This document shows positions 8,005 through 12,824 of a stretch of DNA of 12,824 nucleotides, piece by piece. Both the position numbers and the translations under genes were made by a program. Origin of the DNA: CAYMTN01 sp964393335 (GTDB taxonomy: Bacteria > Chloroflexota > Anaerolineae > Aggregatilineales > Aggregatilineaceae); the NCBI GenBank assembly GCA_964393335.1, contig CAYMTN010000160.1, positions 1 through 12,824 of the forward strand. Direction: 5' to 3'. The notes below the pieces were generated by a model. It was not told the origin of the DNA, did not search any database, and saw nothing but the letters and a program-made list of their open reading frames with translations. Every line of letters begins with the position of its first letter. Position 1 is the first letter of the stretch.

Positions 8005-8370
8005 TCAGAGCTGGTCCTGAATTACACCCAACAACTCCGCTATCTGGAAAGGTTTTGTGAGATATCCATTTACGCCCAATTCTTTTCCACGCTCGATATC
8101 TTTTTCATTGGCTTTGGCAGTGGTGAACACAACAGGAATAGCAGCCGTTTGCTGGTCACCACGCAGAATAGCCAGAACCTCATATCCGTCCAGACGGGGC
8201 ATTCGAATATCGCAGAGAATCAGGTCCGGCAAATGAGTTCGTGCCAACTCTATGCCCATCATCCCATCTTCTGCTTCAAAAACATCATAATCCTCGAACC
8301 GAAGAATTGCCAGGATGTTCTTACGAAGCACCGGCTCATCTTCAATCACCAGGATTCTTTTCGCCGCCAT
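8005..8370 (-). CDS. Stand-alone response regulator receiver (CheY-like)
   Basis: A single REC domain of 121 residues with no output domain, probably a phospho-relay intermediate or a protein-interaction regulator in the cytoplasm. The acidic pair ED in VIEDEP, the phospho-acceptor Asp in LILCDIRMP, the switch Thr in FTTAKA and the Lys in LTKPF are all present, so it should be phosphorylatable. The ATG at 8370 is preferred over a GTG at 8376 because GAGGTG (complement of 8376-8381) overlaps the GTG but is well placed for the ATG. It is strikingly similar along its length to the receiver of the hybrid gene just upstream (shared LLRFE/ILRFE-x-YDVF, HLPDLI-CDI-MPR and TKPF segments), suggesting tandem duplication. 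The start is 50 nt after the hybrid's stop. The DNA here looks more AT-rich than the xyl genes (24 of 60 bases G or C at 8041-8100). Confidence 0.9.
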   Translation of the reverse strand: MAAKRILVIEDEPVLRKNILAILRFEDYDVFEAEDGMMGIELARTHLPDLILCDIRMPRLDGYEVLAILRGDQQTAAIPVVFTTAKANEKDIERGKELGVNGYLTKPFQIAELLGVIQDQL

Positions 8371-8420
8371 AAACACACCTCGCAGATGGCATGTTACGCC
8401 AACAACCGGAGCAGACGTCG

Positions 8421-9530
8421 TTAGCCCACCGGCGCTTCACTGCTCAGCTTGAGACGAGCATAAACCCGCGTGCCCTGGCCAAGCGTCGTATCGATCTCCA
8501 ACTCGCCGCCATGCGCCCGCACGAGATGATTTGTGATGATCAGACCCAGTCCGATATTATTCAGCGCTTGCAGCCGCTGATCAAACCTGGGCGGAGCGCT
8601 CAATGCCTGTAACTCATCCGGCGCGATCCCCGGCCCCTTATCGGCCACACACAACACATACGTATCGTGCTGCGTCGAAGCCGACACGCTCACCGGTGTT
8701 CCGGGAGCCGAATACTTCAGCGCGTTGTCTACGGTTTCTTCAACGATTTTCTCCAGGCTGCCGCGTCCAATTTGCACGGTTGCGTTTTTTACATCGAGGG
8801 TCAAATCCGCTTCCCGATTCTGTTCGTCAGCTTTTTCCTGTGCTTTGCTGATAATGACGTCTGCCGGGTCAGAAATACGGTTGCGTCCCAACACGATCAC
8901 ACGGCCCGGATCGATCTGGATAATCTCCAACTGGGCGTATAACAAATAATTCTCAATCTGCCGGTGTAGACGCTGGCTGGTTCGTAGAATGGCCTGGGCG
9001 ATCTGGATGAGCTCTGCCGGGTCTAACGTTTTGGCATCCGTCATCAGTTTTTTGGCATATCCCAACACGCCGGAAAGAGGCGCACGCAATTCTACGGGCA
9101 GCGCTAATACCAGGGCACGCCGCAAGTTATCGATTTCTTGCTGGTACTGCTCGCGCAGTACCCGCTGCCGGTCCAACCGGGTTTGAACGGCAGCTAAAAA
9201 CTCGCTGCGGGAAAACGGCTTGGTGATGTAATCATCAGCCCCCAATTCCATCCCATACCGTTGATGCTCTCGATCTGCTTTGGCCGTCAGAAAAATGAAA
9301 GGGATAGTGCTGGTTATCGGGTCGCTGCTCAATTCAAGCAGTACGTCATACCCGTTCATGCGCGGCATCATAATGTCACACACGATCAAATCCGGCAGAT
9401 GCTTGCGCGCCAGGTCAACGCCGGTTACACCATCGGCTGCACCAAACACATCATACCCTTCAAAACGCAATAGATTTTGAACATTTTCTAGTAATGGACG
9501 TTCATCTTCAACGATTAAGATAGTCGTCAT
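8421..9530 (-). CDS. Hybrid receiver-histidine kinase lacking the phospho-acceptor His
   Basis: A 369-residue soluble protein with a receiver domain first (residues 1-120) and a kinase-like core after it. The receiver is complete: E8/D9, phospho-acceptor D52 in VCDIMMP, T82 and K104 in TKPF. A short charged helix (about 120-138) leads to a HisKA-like helix. There the expected H-E-L-R-x-P reads ALPVELRAPL, so Val (V146) replaces the phosphorylated His. The ATPase domain looks intact: N box with N269 (VDNALKYS), G1 with D297 (DKGPGI), G2 GLGL (327-330). It should therefore bind ATP yet be unable to autophosphorylate in the usual way. It might act as an allosteric pseudokinase, phosphorylate a partner, or serve as a phosphate-gated switch. 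A ribosome site GGAG (complement of 9539-9542) is 8 nt upstream of the ATG. It is the first gene of the minus-strand signalling cluster. Confidence 0.88.
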   Translation of the reverse strand: MTTILIVEDERPLLENVQNLLRFEGYDVFGAADGVTGVDLARKHLPDLIVCDIMMPRMNGYDVLLELSSDPITSTIPFIFLTAKADREHQRYGMELGADDYITKPFSRSEFLAAVQTRLDRQRVLREQYQQEIDNLRRALVLALPVELRAPLSGVLGYAKKLMTDAKTLDPAELIQIAQAILRTSQRLHRQIENYLLYAQLEIIQIDPGRVIVLGRNRISDPADVIISKAQEKADEQNREADLTLDVKNATVQIGRGSLEKIVEETVDNALKYSAPGTPVSVSASTQHDTYVLCVADKGPGIAPDELQALSAPPRFDQRLQALNNIGLGLIITNHLVRAHGGELEIDTTLGQGTRVYARLKLSSEAPVG

Positions 9531-9677
9531 TCAACGGTCTCCAATCCGCTATCGAAAGATCTTGACCAGAGCACCCAGGTTCTTTTCAGCGATCCCTTTC
9601 ATAGCATACCACGTTAACTCACCTATTCCGAAGTGTCATCTGGAATGCAGTCACGGGGCATTTTTCTGTGCTTTCGC

Positions 9678-9690
9678 GGCAGGTCCTGCC
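9678..9690. promoter_or_regulatory. 13-bp palindrome in the divergent intergenic region
   Basis: GGCAGG-t-CCTGCC is a perfect 6-bp inverted repeat around one central base, lying 24 nt upstream of the -35 box of the methyltransferase promoter and about 150 nt upstream of the divergent hybrid kinase. With no loop it cannot be a useful hairpin, so a dimeric protein site is the more natural reading. No binding protein is suggested. The remainder of 9531-9812 shows no other clear element, and I saw no convincing minus-strand promoter for the kinase cluster. Confidence 0.25.
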
Positions 9691-9714
9691 CGTTTAACTT
9701 TCCACTAATGGGAT

Positions 9715-9743
9715 TTGACAATCAAGTTGGGAAATGAGATAGT
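9715..9743 (+). promoter_or_regulatory. Sigma70-like promoter of the SAM methyltransferase gene
   Basis: TTGACA (9715-9720) is a perfect -35 hexamer. GATAGT (9738-9743), four of six to the -10 consensus, follows after a 17-nt spacer. Transcription would start near 9750, giving a leader of about 65 nt before the start codon. Confidence 0.5.
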
Positions 9744-9812
9744 GGACCATCAGAAACAATCGATCACACGAGCGCCGTTGGCCCCAAAAACGCACGATAA
9801 CATTAGGATGCC

Positions 9813-10631
9813 ATGATCATGCCTGGCAAAACCAGCCATTTCACCGCCAATGTCGAGCGTTTTAGCGGCTTCGCCAGCACCTATGACCGCTACCGGCCCA
9901 CACCGCCCGCCGTTTTGATCGACATCTTGACCCAGTTGATCGGGATCACATCGCCGGAGTTCGTGGTCGATGTCGGATGCGGCACGGGACTCTCGACACG
10001 AATATGGGCAGACCGCGCCCAGCGCGTGACCGGTGTCGAACCAAACGACGACATGCGCCGCGAAGCCGAGGCGCACACGTCCACGCCGGCCATCCGCTAT
10101 CAGGATGGGACCAGCACCGCAACCGGGCTGCCGGACGCCTGCGCGGATATCGTCACCGCCTCTCAGGCGCTGCACTGGATGGAACCGGAGCCAACCTTTG
10201 CCGAGATCGCGCGCATTCTGCGCCCAGGCGGCGTCTTCGCCGCGATTGACTGCGACTGGCCGCCCGTCACACACTGGGAAGCGGAGGTCGCCTACAATGC
10301 CTGCATCGATCGGGCAGCCGCGATCAACAAAACACGCGGCCTCGTCACTGACGTCAAACACTGGCCCAAACACGAACATCTCGCCCGGATGCAAACCAGC
10401 GGGCAATTCCGCTATACACGCGAAATCGTTCTGCACAGCGCCGAGACGGGCAGTGCTGAGCGCCTGGTCGGGCTGGCGATGAGCCAGGGACAGATCATGA
10501 CTCCGCTCAAACATGGCGTGTCCGAATCCGAGCTTGGCCTGGACGATCTGCGCGCCGTCGCTCAGCGCACGTTAGGCGACGATCTGAAGCCCTGGTATTT
10601 TTCCTACCGCGTGCGGATTGGTGTCAAATAA
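9813..10631 (+). CDS. Class I SAM-dependent methyltransferase (Methyltransf_11 type)
   Basis: A 272-residue cytoplasmic methyltransferase with a Rossmann fold. Motif I, VVDVGCGTG (51-59), binds SAM. E76 in TGVEPNDDM is the acidic residue expected to hold the ribose hydroxyls. ADIVTASQALHWM (111-123) is motif II-like, and ARILRPGGVF (133-142) is motif III-like. The pattern with FSGFASTYDRYRP near the start and QALHWM resembles the small-molecule methyltransferases annotated simply as class I SAM-dependent; the acceptor is unknown. Two in-frame starts are possible, 9813 and 9819. AGGA at 9805-9808 is 4 nt from the first and 10 nt from the second. As 10 nt is the spacing at several other genes here, the shorter form may be the true one. 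It is monocistronic, divergent from the kinase cluster and convergent with the deacetylase gene. Confidence 0.9.
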   Translation: MIMPGKTSHFTANVERFSGFASTYDRYRPTPPAVLIDILTQLIGITSPEFVVDVGCGTGLSTRIWADRAQRVTGVEPNDDMRREAEAHTSTPAIRYQDGTSTATGLPDACADIVTASQALHWMEPEPTFAEIARILRPGGVFAAIDCDWPPVTHWEAEVAYNACIDRAAAINKTRGLVTDVKHWPKHEHLARMQTSGQFRYTREIVLHSAETGSAERLVGLAMSQGQIMTPLKHGVSESELGLDDLRAVAQRTLGDDLKPWYFSYRVRIGVK

Positions 10632-10676
10632 AAAAGGGCGGTCTTGTTCGCGGTGCGGCCCTACTTGCCAACGCCC

Positions 10677-10700
10677 AAAAGGCATATCGATTGATATGCC
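10677..10700 (-). terminator. Hairpin terminator after the PIG-L gene
   Basis: GGCATATC (10681-10688), loop GATT, GATATGCC (10693-10700) is a perfect 8-bp stem with a tetraloop. On the minus strand it is followed directly by TTTT (complement of 10677-10680), 32 nt past the stop of the deacetylase gene. The U-run is short, so efficiency is uncertain. On the plus strand, a weaker GGGCG/CGCCC pair (10636-10640, 10672-10676) lies just after the methyltransferase stop but has no T-run. Confidence 0.55.
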
Positions 10701-10732
10701 CCCTGGTGAACCATGATGTTCGGCAGTTGTGT

Positions 10733-11581
10733 TTACAGCGTGCTGGAGATTCGAGTCCGCACATCCTGCGCAAAACGGGTGATATAGGACTCGACATAGT
10801 CCACGATATCCAACGCCGGATCAGCGATCAGCGGTGTAAGGTCCATGCCAAAGCTCATGCCCGTAGCCACATCCGTGTCGTGCGACGCGAAATAGGTCGC
10901 ATGCGCCCGGCGGCGGCCCATCGTCGCCAGGTCGTAGCGCTTGCCGCCCGAAACCTGCGAGTCAAATACGCCGATCAGCGCCATCTGGACACCTTCCATC
11001 TCCGACAGGTTAAACGCGACTTTATCATCATCCGCCATCCAATCCAGGTCGCGCCATACCTCGCAGCCGTAGAGTTTCCGGGGCCGGTCAGCTTCTGGCA
11101 GGTTGCGCAGCGCGGCAATCACTTTTATTGCCACGCCAATATGCGTCGTGTGTTTGTCGGCCAGGTTGTGCGTGTAGACTACTTCAGGCCGGGCAGCCCG
11201 GATGATTCGCGCCAGGTCCGTGATCGGGTCCTGGTTAGCGCCGTCTTTGACCGCCGAACTGGGATAACCGAGCAGCACCTGTGCGGCGTATTCACCCACG
11301 ACAGCGGCTTTCTTCTGCTCCTTGATCCGGACGATCTGCATCTCCTCGTCCGTATACTGCCCGTACAGGCCGCTGCGTGGCGACCCTGCGCCGTTGGTCA
11401 CGACCACGCCGCAGAACCATTGATCGCTGCGCTGGAAACACGCCAAAATGCCATCCATGGCCATGATCTCAAGATCGTCCTGGTGAGCGCCAATCGCCAT
11501 GTGAGTGGTACGCGCCAGCGCCTCCGCCTCCGGCATGCCGTCCGGCACAAAGATTTCAGCAGCGTTCGATATGAACTTCAT
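10733..11581 (-). CDS. PIG-L family (LmbE-like) N-acetyl-sugar deacetylase
   Basis: A 282-residue zinc-dependent deacetylase-like protein of the PIG-L/LmbE family, whose characterised members remove acetyl groups from N-acetylglucosaminyl conjugates. The metal site is recognisable: AHQDD (32-36), with H33 and D36 as ligands and Gln in place of the usual Pro, and a C-terminal ligand H147 in DKHTTH. VVVTNGAGS and the RIKEQKKAA helix (about 86-93) are also family features. No signal peptide is seen, so it should be cytoplasmic. In-frame GTG (11590), ATG (11584) and ATG (11581) starts exist. AGGAG (complement of 11590-11594) lies 8 nt from the last, which is preferred. It begins 15 nt after the stop of the ROK-like gene, so the two are an operon. 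The substrate is probably an acetylated amino sugar or glycoside, by analogy and context only. Confidence 0.88.
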   Translation of the reverse strand: MKFISNAAEIFVPDGMPEAEALARTTHMAIGAHQDDLEIMAMDGILACFQRSDQWFCGVVVTNGAGSPRSGLYGQYTDEEMQIVRIKEQKKAAVVGEYAAQVLLGYPSSAVKDGANQDPITDLARIIRAARPEVVYTHNLADKHTTHIGVAIKVIAALRNLPEADRPRKLYGCEVWRDLDWMADDDKVAFNLSEMEGVQMALIGVFDSQVSGGKRYDLATMGRRRAHATYFASHDTDVATGMSFGMDLTPLIADPALDIVDYVESYITRFAQDVRTRISSTL

Positions 11582-11596
11582 CATCCTCACTCCTGA

Positions 11597-12824
11597 TCAA
11601 CATTCCGGAAGGCTGGCCGCAGCGATCGACTGCCCAACACGGCGGCTTTTCTCGTCCGGCAATTGGATATTGATGCGGGCAGCCAGGTCGGGAAATTCCG
11701 CCTTCAGGACGTTACCCGCTCCGTTCAAAATCAGCGTGCCGCCCCGCCCGGATGTACAGCGCCCCAGAATCAGCACATGCTTGAGATCGTAAAAATCGGC
11801 GTAGTGCGCGACGGCATAACCTAAATAAATGCCCATCGTCTGCCAGATTTTCGCTGCCCCCTCGTCCCCGGCCTCGAGCTTTGCCTGCACCACCTTGAGT
11901 TTTTCGGCGTTGGTGATCGCGTGAGGGATGTCGATGCCAACGTTGGGAGCCAGCCGGAAGACCGCCTGCTGTGAGAAATACAGCGCACCGACACCCCGGT
12001 CACCGGACCACTCGTCAAGCGGTGCGCCTGGCTGGTAATCCACCGGAGCGAACGCCAGTTCATTCAGCCAGTCGGTTATGTTACCTTTGCTGGTGACATA
12101 TCCGGCAGCTTCGCTGGACCCCATCGCCACGCCGAGAATGCTGTTATCTTCGAGCGACATCGACCCGGCCAGGGCTGTTACCTCGCCGTCGTTGATCACG
12201 TCCAGCGGCACCCCGTTCATGTCGTCGCGGATGCGCAAGAACAGGCTGCGCACCTCGTCGAACCGGTCAGCAGGAATGCCCCGGAACAACGAGGCGACCA
12301 TCGGGCGGTTATTGACGTACACACCCGCCGAACTGCCGCCGATGGCATCCACGCGCGGCATTTTGGAGGCGGCCACCTTCAGCGCCGCCAGTATCTTGTC
12401 GTAGTGATAACGCGGATCGCTGTTTTCGCGGGGTTCCCAGACAATCTCATCGCTGAAGATCGCTTCGCCGTTCACAACCGCCGAGATTTTCAGGTCCGAT
12501 GCACCCAGGTCAAACCCGATGCGGTACCCTTCCAGATGGCGGCCCAGCGATTTCTGCGGCTCGTGTTCCGGCGGCACGGCGTCCGTCTCGCAGACGACAA
12601 CGGTAAACAGCTGCTGGTAGACTTGCTCGCCCATGAAATGATAGTCAAAGGCACGCGGCCCATCGGGCGCATACTGCCGCTGGATATGTTCGCCAATGGC
12701 GCGCGGCCCGCCGACGTACACTTTCCAGCCGCCGCGCTGCCACAACAGGAACTTCACCAGACGCTCAGCATACATCAAGTTGGCTTCTGCGCGAGCATGT
12801 CCTGATGGAAATACACGCGTCACG
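11597..12824 (-). CDS. Atypical ROK/ASKHA sugar-kinase-like protein (5' end outside window)
   Basis: At least 408 residues; the frame is open to the window edge, and the GTG at 12823 is probably internal. A ROK-like ATPase core begins only near residue 102. It contains the phosphate-1 loop GFDLGASDLK (103-112), the catalytic-type ND in INDGEVTAL (D212) and a phosphate-2 loop VAMGSSEAAG (232-241). The ROK zinc motif CxCGxxGC is missing. The roughly 100 residues before the core include a conserved-looking WQRGGWKVYVGGP stretch (29-40) and are not a helix-turn-helix, so a sugar kinase or sugar-sensing protein is more likely than a repressor. It is followed at 15 nt by the PIG-L-type deacetylase, suggesting joint handling of an acetylated sugar. 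The substrate is unknown, and a non-kinase ATPase role is possible. Confidence 0.75.
   Translation of the reverse strand, partial: VTRVFPSGHARAEANLMYAERLVKFLLWQRGGWKVYVGGPRAIGEHIQRQYAPDGPRAFDYHFMGEQVYQQLFTVVVCETDAVPPEHEPQKSLGRHLEGYRIGFDLGASDLKISAVVNGEAIFSDEIVWEPRENSDPRYHYDKILAALKVAASKMPRVDAIGGSSAGVYVNNRPMVASLFRGIPADRFDEVRSLFLRIRDDMNGVPLDVINDGEVTALAGSMSLEDNSILGVAMGSSEAAGYVTSKGNITDWLNELAFAPVDYQPGAPLDEWSGDRGVGALYFSQQAVFRLAPNVGIDIPHAITNAEKLKVVQAKLEAGDEGAAKIWQTMGIYLGYAVAHYADFYDLKHVLILGRCTSGRGGTLILNGAGNVLKAEFPDLAARINIQLPDEKSRRVGQSIAAASLPEC

Noticed and set aside
9750..10514. A 254-codon minus-strand open frame opposite the SAM methyltransferase
   Set aside because: The plus-strand frame has complete SAM-binding motifs; the antisense frame has no recognisable family and runs over the promoter.
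10691..11596. A 301-codon plus-strand open frame opposite the deacetylase gene
   Set aside because: It is the antisense of a clear PIG-L family protein, is rich in His, Arg and Gln with no domain, and has no supporting ribosome site.

Overview
The window looks like a piece of a moderately GC-rich chromosome from a Chloroflexota-type bacterium (Anaerolineae or a relative). This is inferred from the style of the proteins: a short actinobacterial-type xylose isomerase, a ROK repressor opening with an RTGDQ..LVREIN segment, a URO-D-like methyltransferase paired with a corrinoid protein, and receiver-first hybrid kinases. No rRNA, tRNA or marker gene confirms it. There are twelve protein-coding units. 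The two end genes run off the window, and one internal kinase is a remnant. No CRISPR array, insertion sequence or RNA gene was seen, and no intergenic stretch exceeds 300 bases.

Left block, plus strand (1-2850). The C-terminal part of an MFS transporter is followed by a two-gene corrinoid methyl-transfer module: a URO-D-family methyltransferase (891-2168) and its B12-binding partner (2218-2850). The module has its own sigma70-like promoter (829-857), with two palindromes directly upstream of the -35 box. The methyl donor is unknown.

Centre-left block, minus strand (2866-7025). This is a compact xylose operon, xylR (ROK repressor) - xylA (isomerase) - xylB (xylulokinase). It is read from a TTGACA/TAAAAT promoter whose start region is covered by an inverted repeat very like the XylR operator of Bacillus. 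It ends at a hairpin followed by six U. The design predicts autoregulated, xylose-induced conversion of xylose to xylulose 5-phosphate.

Centre-right block, minus strand (7039-9530). Four genes lie head to tail: a receiver-plus-kinase hybrid that lacks the phospho-acceptor histidine, a stand-alone receiver closely related to the hybrid's receiver, a truncated and internally deleted histidine-kinase ATPase domain, and a small VanZ-like membrane protein. It reads as a signalling cluster undergoing duplication and decay.

Right block (9715-12824). A SAM-dependent methyltransferase on the plus strand, with a plausible promoter, converges on a minus-strand pair: an atypical ROK/ASKHA-type sugar-kinase-like protein (truncated by the window edge) followed 15 nt later by a PIG-L-type deacetylase. 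That pairing suggests handling of an N-acetylated sugar or glycoconjugate, but the substrate cannot be read from sequence.

The points most worth following up are the corrinoid module of unknown substrate beside a pentose operon, the Bacillus-like xyl operator, and the degenerate kinases.
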